A stretch of 49,970 bases of DNA from Hymenobacter frigidus (GTDB lineage: Bacteria; Bacteroidota; Bacteroidia; Cytophagales; Hymenobacteraceae), in assembly GCF_014640435.1 (NCBI RefSeq), contig NZ_BMGY01000034.1, positions 1 to 49,970 on the forward strand. The letters are read 5' to 3'. Shown in pieces: positions 1 through 8,022 of this stretch (position 1 is its first letter; each line of letters starts with the position of its first letter). The translations under genes and the position numbers were made by a program. The notes under the pieces were generated by a model. That model had not been told where the DNA came from. It ran no database searches and worked only from the letters and a program-made list of their open reading frames with translations.

Positions 1-13
1 AGTAGCCCGACGA

Positions 14-45
14 AAAAAGCGCCGACCTGCCGGCCGACGCTTTTT
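14..45. terminator. Possible terminator hairpin
   Basis: An A-run followed by GCG pairs with CGC followed by a T-run, around a GC-rich centre. This looks like the end of a transcription unit that starts outside the window. The stem interior pairs only partly, so the call is moderate. Confidence 0.4.
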
Positions 46-157
46 CAAAACTTGGGTAAGGACAAGGCCGCAAGGTGTGAGGTTTTTTGCTGGCCAACAA
101 CTCGGCCGGGTTTTCCGTTAGGGAAGAAACAAACTCTTCTATTTTCCTGCAAAACCC

Positions 158-517
158 ATGAAAGACGACAAAGGCAAAGTCATTTTCTCGCTCATCGCCG
201 GAGCCACCGCCGGCATCGTGGCCGGCCTACTACTCGCTCCCGAAACCGGCGACGACACCCGTTCCAACCTGCGTAAGTCGGCTTCCAAGTGGGGCGGCGA
301 CCTCAGCAAACTGGTGAAGGACACCCTAGCCAAAGTGCAGGGACTCGATGCGGGCCATACCAACCCCGATGCCGACGTGAGCGAAGACAAACAAGCCGCC
401 GACCGCCTGCTGGAAGGCTTGGGTGCCGGCACGCCCTCCACGGCCCACACCCACAGCCAGGACAACCCCGATTACGATGGTTTTGGCGACGACACCCGCC
501 ACCAGCCCAAGCTGTAA
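158..517 (+). CDS. YtxH domain-containing small protein
   Basis: This is a 119-aa protein with one N-terminal hydrophobic segment (about residues 8-26) rich in Gly/Ala. It is followed directly by LLLAPETGDDTR, the hallmark of YtxH-like proteins (LLxAPxxGxxTR). A charged, amphipathic helix follows (residues 35-65, KSASKWGGDLSKLVKDTL), then an acidic and polar tail. Family members are small membrane-associated proteins often linked to general stress, with no known enzyme activity. The start ATG gives a sensible N-terminus (MKDDKGK) just before the membrane helix. The gene stands alone; the next gene, lysS, is convergent. The fold call is solid but the role is unknown. Confidence 0.8.
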   Translation: MKDDKGKVIFSLIAGATAGIVAGLLLAPETGDDTRSNLRKSASKWGGDLSKLVKDTLAKVQGLDAGHTNPDADVSEDKQAADRLLEGLGAGTPSTAHTHSQDNPDYDGFGDDTRHQPKL

Positions 518-740
518 ATCCAAGATAAAAAATATTCGCTTTGACGTAACCTACCAGTAGTACAAACGTATAGGACCTCACAACCGACTTGAAAGAAGGC
601 CGAAACGTATTGTCAGTAAAATTGCCGGTCGTAGGAGCTTCTACTGAAATTGGTCAAACAACTCAGTAGCAAAATCAGACGGTCCCATCGCAAGCTTCTG
701 AGAAAGTCAGCGGTTTGAAGGGTAGGAAGGTTGTAAAAAA
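518..740. other. Intergenic stretch without a recognised gene
   Basis: About 220 bases of moderate AT content lie between the YtxH gene and the shared terminator. No convincing reading frame or RNA fold family was recognised. A short transcript ending at the hairpin at 741-776 is possible but unsupported. Confidence 0.4.
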
Positions 741-776
741 GAAAAGCCCCGCACGATATTTCGTGTGGGGCTTTTC
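741..776. terminator. Bidirectional rho-independent terminator
   Basis: The arms GAAAAGCCCCRCACGA and their complement form a strong stem with a 4-base centre. T-rich sequence flanks both sides, and the tract on the minus strand (CTTTTCTTTTTT) is the better one. It lies between the convergent YtxH and lysS genes and can end both transcripts. Confidence 0.8.
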
Positions 777-815
777 GATTTTTAACCGCTGGTCAATTTT
801 TGACGCCTGTCATTT

Positions 816-911
816 CCATCTGTCATCCTGAGCTTGCGAAGGACCTTATCACTGCTGAACGATTATGTTCCAACCTGATAAGGTCCTTCGCAAGCTCAGG
901 ATGACAGATGG
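816..911. repeat. Palindromic repeat copy 1 (GTCATCCTGAGC family)
   Basis: Two 36-base arms (816-851 and 876-911) are perfect reverse complements around a 24-base loop. The outer part reads TGTCATCCTGAGCTTGCGAA and the inner part GGACCTTATC. It sits 20 bases beyond the lysS stop codon. It belongs to the same family as copies at 14.5, 15.7, 17.4, 23.4, 27.2, 29.8 and 30.4 kb. Confidence 0.9.
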
Positions 912-930
912 AGGCTACAAGCAGCCGCTA

Positions 931-2481
931 CTACTTTTCCTCTGTCTTCTCTTTCTGCACAGTCTCCGGCTTCATCTGCGGGAAGAACAGCACGTCCTGA
1001 ATGGAGTGCGAGTTAGTCATAATCATGCTCAGGCGGTCGATGCCAATGCCCAGGCCGGCTGTGGGCGGCATGCCGTACTCCAGGGCGCGCAGGAAGTCCT
1101 CGTCTAGTACCATGGCCTCGGTATCGCCACGCTTGCCCAGTTCCAATTGGTCCTCGAAGCGTTGGCGCTGGTCGATGGGGTCGTTGAGCTCCGAGAAAGC
1201 GTTGCAGATTTCCTTGCCGTTGCAGACGGCCTCGAACCGTTCCACCAGGCCGGGCTGGTCGCGGTGCTTCTTGGCCAGCGGCGACATCTCCACCGGGTAA
1301 TCAGTGATGAAGGTGGGCTGAATCAACTTGGGCTCTACGTGCTCGCCAAATATTTCGTCGATGATTTTGGATTTGCCCATGCTGGGGTCCAGCTTCACGT
1401 GCAGCTCCTGGGCGGTTTCGCGCAGGGCAGCTTCATCCATCTCACCAATGGCCTTGCCGGTGTATTTCTCGATGGCCTCGAACATGGTGTAGCGCTGCCA
1501 GGGCCGCTGGAAGTTAATAAGGTTAGCCCCTACCTGTACTTCGGTCTGGCCGTGCAGCGCCATGGCCACGCGCTCCACCATTTCCTCCACCAGGTCCATC
1601 ATCCAGTTGTAGTCCTTGTAGGCCACGTACAGCTCCATTTGGGTGAACTCCGGATTATGAAAGCGCGACATGCCCTCGTTGCGGAAGTCCTTGCTGAATT
1701 CGTACACGCCATCGAACCCGCCCACGATGAGGCGCTTTAGGTACAGCTCGTTGGCGATGCGCAGGTACAGCGTCATGTCCAGCGTGTTGTGGTGCGTGGT
1801 AAAGGGCCGGGCCGCCGCGCCACCGTACAGCGGCTGCAGAATCGGGGTTTCGACCTCCAGGTAGCCTTTGTCATTCAGGAAGTTGCGCATCGACTGCACC
1901 AGCTGGGTGCGTTTGATGAACGTGTCGCGCACCTGCGGATTCACGGCCAGGTCCACGTAGCGCTGGCGGTAGCGCTGCTCGGGGTCGGTGAAGGCGTCGT
2001 AGGTTACTATTTCGCCGGTTACTTCGTCCTTTTGGGTTTTCACCACGGGCAGGGGGCGCAGGGCTTTGGCCAGCAGCTTCAACTCCGTGACGTGGATGGA
2101 CGTTTCGCCCACCTGCGTCTTGAATACGCGGCCTTTCACGCCGATAAAGTCGCCCAAATCGAGCAGCTTCTTAAATACCACGTTATATAGCGTCTTGTCC
2201 TCGCCGGGGCAAATTTCGTCGCGGTTCACATACAGCTGAACGCGGCCTGACGTGTCCATCAGCTCCGCGAACGAGGCCTTGCCCATCACTCGCGACGACA
2301 TTAGCCGCCCCGCCAGCGTCACTTCCTGGAAGTTATTCAGCTCCGGGTGGTAGTTGTCCTGAATCTCCTTGGCGTAAAACGTCACGTCGAACAGCTCCGA
2401 CGGGTAGGGGTCAATACCCAGCTTTTCCAACTCTTCGAGTTTGTGGCGCCGCTGCTGTTCCTGTTCGCTTAAGTGTTGCAT
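931..2481 (-). CDS. lysS: Lysine--tRNA ligase (class II)
   Basis: This 516-aa class II lysyl-tRNA synthetase charges tRNA-Lys in the cytoplasm. An N-terminal OB-fold anticodon-binding domain (about residues 50-170, including FAELMDTSGRVQLY) precedes the catalytic core. Motif 2 is at about 264-278 (FRNEGMSRFHNPEFTQMEL) and motif 3 at about 475-488 (GLGIGIDRLSMI). The C-terminus is a short Lys/Glu tail. The start was set at MQHLSEQEQQRR, the usual LysS N-terminus. An upstream in-frame ATG at 2676 would add 65 residues with no family resemblance, and its coding would run through a terminator hairpin and a likely promoter. The gene is probably transcribed alone. Confidence 0.96.
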   Translation of the reverse strand: MQHLSEQEQQRRHKLEELEKLGIDPYPSELFDVTFYAKEIQDNYHPELNNFQEVTLAGRLMSSRVMGKASFAELMDTSGRVQLYVNRDEICPGEDKTLYNVVFKKLLDLGDFIGVKGRVFKTQVGETSIHVTELKLLAKALRPLPVVKTQKDEVTGEIVTYDAFTDPEQRYRQRYVDLAVNPQVRDTFIKRTQLVQSMRNFLNDKGYLEVETPILQPLYGGAAARPFTTHHNTLDMTLYLRIANELYLKRLIVGGFDGVYEFSKDFRNEGMSRFHNPEFTQMELYVAYKDYNWMMDLVEEMVERVAMALHGQTEVQVGANLINFQRPWQRYTMFEAIEKYTGKAIGEMDEAALRETAQELHVKLDPSMGKSKIIDEIFGEHVEPKLIQPTFITDYPVEMSPLAKKHRDQPGLVERFEAVCNGKEICNAFSELNDPIDQRQRFEDQLELGKRGDTEAMVLDEDFLRALEYGMPPTAGLGIGIDRLSMIMTNSHSIQDVLFFPQMKPETVQKEKTEEK

Positions 2482-2601
2482 ATAATAGGACCACGGATTT
2501 GGCCGGATTTCTCGATTTCCACAGATTTTGTGGCCGATTCCTCCTGTCAAATCAGCTTCTTCGCCGAGCCAAGAAGTGCATGGTAAATGAGAAGTGAGCC
2601 G

Positions 2602-2609
2602 CAAAAGTA
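2602..2609 (-). promoter_or_regulatory. Putative -7 promoter element for lysS
   Basis: The minus strand reads TACTTTTG, an exact match to the Bacteroidota -7 consensus TAnnTTTG. It lies about 120 bases before the lysS start. No clear -33 TTTG partner is visible, so support is limited. Confidence 0.4.
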
Positions 2610-2617
2610 CGGCACGA

Positions 2618-2646
2618 AAAAGCCGCTCCGAAATGGGAGCGGCTTT
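2618..2646 (-). terminator. Terminator of the 362-aa protein gene
   Basis: The stem AGCCGCTCC / GGGAGCGGCT has a 5-base loop and is followed on the minus strand by a T-run. It lies about 65 bases after the stop codon at 2713. Confidence 0.7.
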
Positions 2647-2712
2647 GCAATCATAAAACCCAAATAATCCGGGCAAATTGGCGGGCCGTACCGCTACGCA
2701 ATGGTGGGGGCA

Positions 2713-3801
2713 CTACGCAGCCATGCGGTACTGCGGGGCCTCGGCGTTGAGGGCCGGAGCCGAGGGCGGCGTAGGCGCCAATACCGGCTCGACGCGGGTG
2801 CGCAGGCGCTCTTGCACAAAGCCCGCCTGCAGGTGTAGCGGCAACTCAGCCACTAGCTGGCGGTAGCGCTCCAGGCCCAGGGCTTTGGCCACGTAGGTTT
2901 CGTGCACGCCATTGAGGTAGCTCACAATGTTCAGCAACGAACCATGAAACAGGCGGAAGTCGATATCAGCCTCCACATAGCGCTCAATCTCGCGGCTGGT
3001 CTGCGAGATGCGCAGGCGACCCAACAGGTCGAAGATGGTGGTATAGCCCAAGCGCCAGGTAATCTGCTGCCAGTGCGCAGCGGTCCACTTGTCCAGCGGC
3101 CGGCCAGTTTTCTGGCTGCGAATGGCCGTGTTGGGGTTGGTCTGCACTTGGGCGCGGGTCCACTGCGCCTTCATCTTGCGGGTAGTGCGCAGAAACTGGC
3201 CAATCTGGGCCTGGGCATCAATCTCCTTGCTGGCGATGTGCAGCCCGGCTTTGTAGCCAGCCAGCGGCAAGCGGTGAATACTGAAGTCACCGTACGCCCC
3301 AGCCGCGTAAAACGACACCGGGCGCGGGTAGGCATTCTTCACCACCAACCGTCCTACCTCGCGGCGGATAAGCTGGCTGTTGCTGCTGCGCACGCCCGTG
3401 GTGTATAGGAAGGCCTGCATACCCGATAGAATGGCGTGGTAGGCCTGCGGAAACGTCCAGTGCAGGGCGTTGCGCAGGAAGTTCTCGTCGCCCAGTTCCG
3501 CCGTAGCGCGCAGCGCGTACTCCGTGCTCCAGCTAGTGTGCAGCAGCCTGGTGAGCGCGGCCACGTCACCGTCGTTCAGTTCAGCCGTGTGGTTGCGGAA
3601 AAACGGCAGGTTCTGCAAGCCACCCAGCACGTCATCATTTTCCTGAATGTGGTAGTTGATAGCAAAGAAATAGTTGAGAAAAACCTGCGCCGGAATAGAC
3701 TTGCGCCAGGTTTCGTCAGCCAATTTCTGCTGTTGCTCATCGGCGATATTGGCTACCGACGGGTTGAGCGGGATAATGCGGGTTTCCTCTTGAGTCGTCA
3801 T
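2713..3801 (-). CDS. Uncharacterised 362-aa protein
   Basis: The family was not recognised. The protein is soluble in appearance, with no signal peptide or membrane segment, and is largely helical. It is rich in aromatic residues and His, for example VFLNYFFAINYHIQEN near residue 40, HWTFPQAYHAILSGMQAFLY near 115 and FRLFHGSLLNIVSYLNGVHE near 285. The C-terminal 35 residues are Pro/Ala-rich and probably disordered. The start ATG (MTTQEETRIIPLNPS) is preceded by an AT-rich region that could hold a promoter. A terminator follows, so the gene appears monocistronic. The composition and codon use resemble those of neighbouring genes. No function is proposed. Confidence 0.75.
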   Translation of the reverse strand: MTTQEETRIIPLNPSVANIADEQQQKLADETWRKSIPAQVFLNYFFAINYHIQENDDVLGGLQNLPFFRNHTAELNDGDVAALTRLLHTSWSTEYALRATAELGDENFLRNALHWTFPQAYHAILSGMQAFLYTTGVRSSNSQLIRREVGRLVVKNAYPRPVSFYAAGAYGDFSIHRLPLAGYKAGLHIASKEIDAQAQIGQFLRTTRKMKAQWTRAQVQTNPNTAIRSQKTGRPLDKWTAAHWQQITWRLGYTTIFDLLGRLRISQTSREIERYVEADIDFRLFHGSLLNIVSYLNGVHETYVAKALGLERYRQLVAELPLHLQAGFVQERLRTRVEPVLAPTPPSAPALNAEAPQYRMAA

Positions 3802-3982
3802 GCTAAGTAAACAGCAATAGACGGGCTTTTAGTTGCCTGAATACTAAATTTGTTGTCAATTTTCATGTATCATATTTCATTGTTTATAAAGTAGTTATGA
3901 CGGTTATGGAATTGCATTTGTAAAATAAAAATTAACCAGGATTTACTAATGGGTTTGTCACGCTGCAAAAGTTACAAAAAAA

Positions 3983-4008
3983 GCCCCCGCACCGGAAGGT
4001 GCGGGGGC
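3983..4008 (-). terminator. Strong terminator after the prc-like gene
   Basis: A perfect stem GCCCCCGCACC / GGTGCGGGGGC with loop GGAA is followed on the minus strand by seven T residues. It lies 26 bases after the stop codon at 4034. Confidence 0.88.
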
Positions 4009-4033
4009 CCTGGCCAACGCTTTGAAGCAGTTA

Positions 4034-6205
4034 TTAATTCTTCAGCTCATCCTGAATCACGGCTACGGCTTCGCCGATAGTTATGTCCTTCTTCAGGCTT
4101 TTGGTGAAGCGGGCAGCCCGGTTCATCTTCACCGTGTCGCCACCCAGGGCGCGTACATCGGCAGCCAGGGGGGAGAAAGCCAAGGCAGTGCTGGTTTTCT
4201 GAGCCTCTTCGTAGCGGTCCGAAATTACTTTGGCTTGCTGCTGCTCCGCCCGATAGGCACTCAGCTTGAGCGAAACGGTGGTTTCATCCTTGCGCTTGCG
4301 CATGCTCTTCACCATCTCATCCATCACTTTGAAGCTAGGATTGGTGGCAATACGGGCCTTGCTGCTGGCGCGTAGTTTATCAAGCGCCGGAGCGGCATCC
4401 CAGGTCCGGTAGCGGGCAGGCTGAATCTCATCCCACTTCAGGGGGTAGTCCTGCTCTTTCTCGCCTTGGTCGAGGTAGGAGTAAAGGTCGGGCACCACAA
4501 TATCCGAAACAACGCCCTTGAATTGGGTGGAGCCGCCGTTGACGCGGTAGAATTTCTGGGTAGTGAGCTTCAGCGAGCCAATCGGCTTGATGCTGTTCAG
4601 TTCCGAAGGCAACGCTTCGTCGAGGTCGAGGATGCGCTGTACCGTGCCCTTGCCGTAGGTGCTGGTTGAGCCCATTACCACGCCGCGGTGGTAGTCCTGA
4701 ATGGCAGCCGCCAGAATCTCGGAAGCTGAGGCGCTGTACTTGTTCACCAGCACCACCAGCGGGCCGCTGTATTGCACGCGTGGGTCGTTATCGGTCAGCA
4801 CGTTGGTGCGGCCCTGGCCGTCGCGCACCTGCACCATTGGGCCGCTGCCCATAAACAGGCCGGCCATCGACACGGCATCGCCGAGCGAGCCACCACCGTT
4901 GAAGCGCAGGTCCATCACAATGCCCTTCACACCCTCGGCATTGAGCTTGGCCAGCTCCTTTTTCACGTCGTCGGAAGAACTCCGGCCGCCGTTGTCGTTG
5001 AAATCCGCATAAAAGCCAGGCAGGCGCAGGTAGCCAATTTTCTGGCCCTTGTCCATGATTACGGATGACTGAGCGTACTTCTCATCTACCACCACCACAT
5101 CGCGAATAATGGGAATAACCTTGGTGCTGCCGTCGGGCTTCTTCACTGTAAGACGAACCTCCGAGCCTTTTTTGCCGCGAATCAGTGTGACCGCCTTCGC
5201 TGTGTGCCAGCCTTCAATACTGACCGGCTCGGCCGCGCCCTGAGCTACGCGCAACAGCGCATCGCCCTTCTTCAACTCGCCCTGACGCGCCGAAGCTGAA
5301 CCGGGCATGATGTCATCGACGTAAATCAGGCCATCTTTCTCGCGCAGCGTAGCTCCAATACCCTCGAAGCGGCCGGTCATCTCGTAGTCGAAATCCTCTT
5401 TGGCTTTGGGCGCGAAATACTCGGTATGCGGGTCGTAGGTGTTGGCAATGGTGTTGGCGTAAGTCGCCAGCCGCTCATTAGCATCGGTCTCATTGATTTC
5501 GTCAAACTGCTCGTCGTAGTATTTCAGCACGCGCTTGCGGGCTTCGGCCTCCATCTGGGCAGGTGTGCGGGTGGGTTCGGCAGCAGTGGGCGCTTCGGTA
5601 TTGGCGGCGCTGGGCGCGGCAGTAGCAGTGCTGGGCTTGGTATCTTTTTTGGCTTTCTCTTGCGCTTCCATCATTTCCGATACCCGGCTCAGGGTTTCGT
5701 ACTTCATCAATTTGCGCCACAACTCACGCTGAGCAGCCTTGTCAGCCGGAAAGGCGGCCTTCTCAAAATCCGTCTGAAATGACTCGTCAACGGTGAAGTC
5801 GAAAGGTTTGGCTAGAATCTCGCGATAGAGGCCCTGCATTTCCTTGGTGCGTTCAGCCATCAGCTTGGTGCTGAGGTCGAGAAACTCGTGTGAGCCGCTT
5901 TTCACTTCGTCATCAATGCGCGTTTGGTACTGGCGCAGCTGTTCAATATCTGAGGTTAGCAAGAACTGCTTGCGGTAATCGAGGTGCTTCACATACAAGT
6001 CGAATACGCGCTTGGAAAAAACGTCGTCAATTTTTTCGGGTTGGTAATGTGCCTGCGTGAGGCCTTCCATCATAGTGCCAATCAGTACCTGGTCTTTGCT
6101 CGGCACGGCCGAATTGGTTCGGTGCAGCAAGCGGTAAGATGCCAGAACGAACACGGCTGCTACCAAAAAGGCATACAGACCAACTTTCAAGCGTGGGAAT
6201 GACAT
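4034..6205 (-). CDS. prc: Carboxy-terminal processing peptidase, S41 family (Prc/Tsp-like)
   Basis: This 723-aa periplasmic serine protease trims or degrades proteins from their C-termini. An N-terminal membrane anchor (residues 8-25) leads into the Tsp-type helical domain. A PDZ domain starts near residue 275 (GRFEGIGATLREKDG ... GDALLRVAQG). The S41 core carries MDLRFNGGGSLGDAVSMA near 430. The nucleophile Ser is in NKYSASASEI (about 491) and the general base Lys in STYGKGTVQ (about 517), with the usual spacing of about 25 residues. An Ala/Thr-rich insertion (about 190-215) precedes the PDZ. Length and architecture match Tsp rather than the shorter CtpA type. The gene ends with a strong terminator and appears monocistronic. 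Confidence 0.93.
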   Translation of the reverse strand: MSFPRLKVGLYAFLVAAVFVLASYRLLHRTNSAVPSKDQVLIGTMMEGLTQAHYQPEKIDDVFSKRVFDLYVKHLDYRKQFLLTSDIEQLRQYQTRIDDEVKSGSHEFLDLSTKLMAERTKEMQGLYREILAKPFDFTVDESFQTDFEKAAFPADKAAQRELWRKLMKYETLSRVSEMMEAQEKAKKDTKPSTATAAPSAANTEAPTAAEPTRTPAQMEAEARKRVLKYYDEQFDEINETDANERLATYANTIANTYDPHTEYFAPKAKEDFDYEMTGRFEGIGATLREKDGLIYVDDIMPGSASARQGELKKGDALLRVAQGAAEPVSIEGWHTAKAVTLIRGKKGSEVRLTVKKPDGSTKVIPIIRDVVVVDEKYAQSSVIMDKGQKIGYLRLPGFYADFNDNGGRSSSDDVKKELAKLNAEGVKGIVMDLRFNGGGSLGDAVSMAGLFMGSGPMVQVRDGQGRTNVLTDNDPRVQYSGPLVVLVNKYSASASEILAAAIQDYHRGVVMGSTSTYGKGTVQRILDLDEALPSELNSIKPIGSLKLTTQKFYRVNGGSTQFKGVVSDIVVPDLYSYLDQGEKEQDYPLKWDEIQPARYRTWDAAPALDKLRASSKARIATNPSFKVMDEMVKSMRKRKDETTVSLKLSAYRAEQQQAKVISDRYEEAQKTSTALAFSPLAADVRALGGDTVKMNRAARFTKSLKKDITIGEAVAVIQDELKN

Positions 6206-6236
6206 CAGCGAAAAATATTATAGCAGGGATGAAAAT

Positions 6237-6244
6237 CAAATATA
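6237..6244 (-). promoter_or_regulatory. Putative -7 promoter element for prc
   Basis: The minus strand reads TATATTTG, an exact TAnnTTTG match, 32 bases before the prc start codon. No obvious -33 element is present. Confidence 0.45.
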
Positions 6245-6390
6245 CGGCTTGGGGAAGGCATATTAAGCCCAGCCTGTCTACGTCAAAAACGTCACTATGG
6301 GTAAAATAAGTGCCCGCAGTAGCGAACCGTTTCTCAAGCGTTTCAGCCAAGGAAAAAGCCGAGCAGAAAGGGCACTACGTAGTAACAAAA

Positions 6391-6420
6391 AAAACCTCTC
6401 CCGGTTGGGAGAGGTTTTTT
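6391..6420 (-). terminator. Terminator of the stress-protein gene
   Basis: The stem ACCTCTCCC / GGGAGAGGT has a 4-base loop. Runs of A on one side and T on the other let it work in either direction. It lies just after the stop codon at 6454 on the minus strand. Confidence 0.8.
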
Positions 6421-6453
6421 CGTAGTCACTCAGACTAAGACCTGACGGGCAGG

Positions 6454-7269
6454 CTAATATTTGTAAATCTTGTCGCCGCTGTGGCGACGGAACTCATCTT
6501 CGAAGTATTTAGCATCTTCGGCGTTGCGGGGCTTCACACCCATCACAATGCCGCCGCCCTTAATGCCACTTTCGTACTCGGTAGCGTGCTCCTCGGGGAT
6601 GCCCGAGCCTACCAGGGCACCCACCAAGCCGCCCGTGAGACCACCTGCACCTGCACCGGCCAGTGCGGCTGCCAGCGGACCAGCGATAATCAGGCCCAAG
6701 CCGGGCAGGGCTACTGAAGTACCAATGGCGGCAATAGCACCAATGATGGCACCGGCGGTGCCGCCAATGGCCGAGCCTACGCCTGCGCCTTCCATGGCCT
6801 TATCGCCGAGGTCGGTGTCGGGCGTGTCATCACCAAAATGAGTCTTGCGGGTTTCGTCCGACATGAGCAGGTTCACGTCGTCTTTGCCATAGCCGCGCGA
6901 ATGCAGCGACTCGTAGGCTTTCTCGGCGCTGTTGCGGTCGCGAAACATGCCGCTCATGCTACCACCATCGCGGTAAGGCTGGCCAGATACGGCGTGGGCC
7001 GCGCTGTCGGCAGTGTTCTGTACGCCATCAACGGCGCGACCTGCTACGGCACCGGGGGTGCCAGCAATTGCACCACCTTTAGCCGTCGCGCTGAAGTCAT
7101 CACTATCAGCTGAATTGGTCGGCGAAGCACCCGTGCCAGCGTTGTAGCTAGTGCCTTCGTTGCTCAGGCCAGTGCTGTTGCCCATACCGGTACCAGTGTT
7201 GCTGGTACCATAGTTGGCGCCAGCGCCAGTACCGGAATTTTGCGGGTTGTTCGAATCGTTGGTATTCAT
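6454..7269 (-). CDS. Glycine-zipper general stress protein (GSP17M/YflT-like domain)
   Basis: This is a 271-aa protein. The first 75 residues are Asn/Gly/Thr-rich and low-complexity. A short domain near residues 105-140 (MFRDRNSAEKAYESLHSRGY ... DDVNLLMSDETR) resembles the YflT/GSP17M heat-induced stress domain. A long Gly/Ala-rich hydrophobic stretch (about 160-225, GAGVGSAIGGTAGAIIGAIA onward) looks like a glycine zipper able to enter membranes. The C-terminal part (residues 225-271) contains GIKGGGIVMGVKPRN, a second half of the fold that usually ends in such proteins. The start MNTNDSNNPQ was chosen because the upstream in-frame ATG adds only an unconserved extension. Its likely role in stress protection is inferred from the family. 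Confidence 0.75.
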   Translation of the reverse strand: MNTNDSNNPQNSGTGAGANYGTSNTGTGMGNSTGLSNEGTSYNAGTGASPTNSADSDDFSATAKGGAIAGTPGAVAGRAVDGVQNTADSAAHAVSGQPYRDGGSMSGMFRDRNSAEKAYESLHSRGYGKDDVNLLMSDETRKTHFGDDTPDTDLGDKAMEGAGVGSAIGGTAGAIIGAIAAIGTSVALPGLGLIIAGPLAAALAGAGAGGLTGGLVGALVGSGIPEEHATEYESGIKGGGIVMGVKPRNAEDAKYFEDEFRRHSGDKIYKY

Positions 7270-7428
7270 GGGATGGAAAGAGAAGTGTGGATAAGAAGCC
7301 AACCTACAGGCTGGCTACAATCCTTAACGGTGCACGCTTAGTGGAGGTTACACTGCCACTTCGATTCCCGTCATTCTCCGTATTTACCACAAAGTCCCGG
7401 GTCGTTGTCGGACTTTATCCCAAATTAC

Positions 7429-7797
7429 TCAGGCAAACTTTTGAAAATTAGGCTCGTCGCACCAGAAAGCTCGGCAGTCGCGAACAAGGTTTTTCATAAA
7501 CTCTTCATCCTGCTTGAGAGTACGCCATTCACCCATGCCCATTTTTTCGCACAGCTTATAGAAGTTGTCGCCCTGGCCTTTGGAGCCCTGCACCTTCACC
7601 AAGGCACTCAGCGGGGGGCGGCCGGCTTCGTGTTCGGTCATCGAAATTTCGGCCAGCATCTCATTGAGCCGGGACTTTTCGTGGGAAATTTCCAGATTCA
7701 ACCCCAGTTCAGCTTCCTGCACCAGCGTGAGGTAGCTTACAGTACCGGTTTGCAACCGGGAATAGCGAATTAAGTACGTGCGGATACGACCAGTCAT
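7429..7797 (-). CDS. Small uncharacterised protein
   Basis: This 122-aa protein was not recognised. It starts MTGRIRTYLIRYSR and is helical in its first half (LTLVQEAELGLNLEISHEKS). The segment RPPLSALVKVQGSKGQGDNF is a pattern seen in several short bacterial hypothetical proteins. It ends with a Cys/Trp-containing helix (LVRDCRAFWCDEPNFQKF). There is no signal peptide or membrane segment. It is an isolated minus-strand gene between the stress protein and proline dehydrogenase. Confidence 0.65.
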   Translation of the reverse strand: MTGRIRTYLIRYSRLQTGTVSYLTLVQEAELGLNLEISHEKSRLNEMLAEISMTEHEAGRPPLSALVKVQGSKGQGDNFYKLCEKMGMGEWRTLKQDEEFMKNLVRDCRAFWCDEPNFQKFA

Positions 7798-8022
7798 GGC
7801 AGGGTTACAAGTGAGCTAAAAACCGTTTTGGGGGCTGAAAATTAGCAAATTTTGGCTGGACAGCACAGCTTATCCGCCGCGCCGCCGCTAGAAATTTCAA
7901 CCTTTTGGGCGTACTCTCCACCATAATCGTTCCGAAAATTTTGCCGCCCAGAAATTGAATGTGCGGCAGAGTTGATTTCGGGGCGGTTTTGAGTGTGAGA
8001 TGCGAGTTTCAAGGGGGTAAAA

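Noticed and set aside
2482..2676. 65-residue N-terminal extension of lysS
   Set aside because: It would be translated from DNA that holds a terminator hairpin and a -7 promoter element, and it has no resemblance to LysS proteins.
2713..3801. MpaB/DUF2236-type oxygenase
   Set aside because: The length and some His-rich helices first suggested it, but the characteristic motifs could not be found. It is left as unknown.
3845..3852. TAAATTTG on the plus strand as a promoter
   Set aside because: It points into a region without any plus-strand gene before the convergent prc-like gene, so it has no target.
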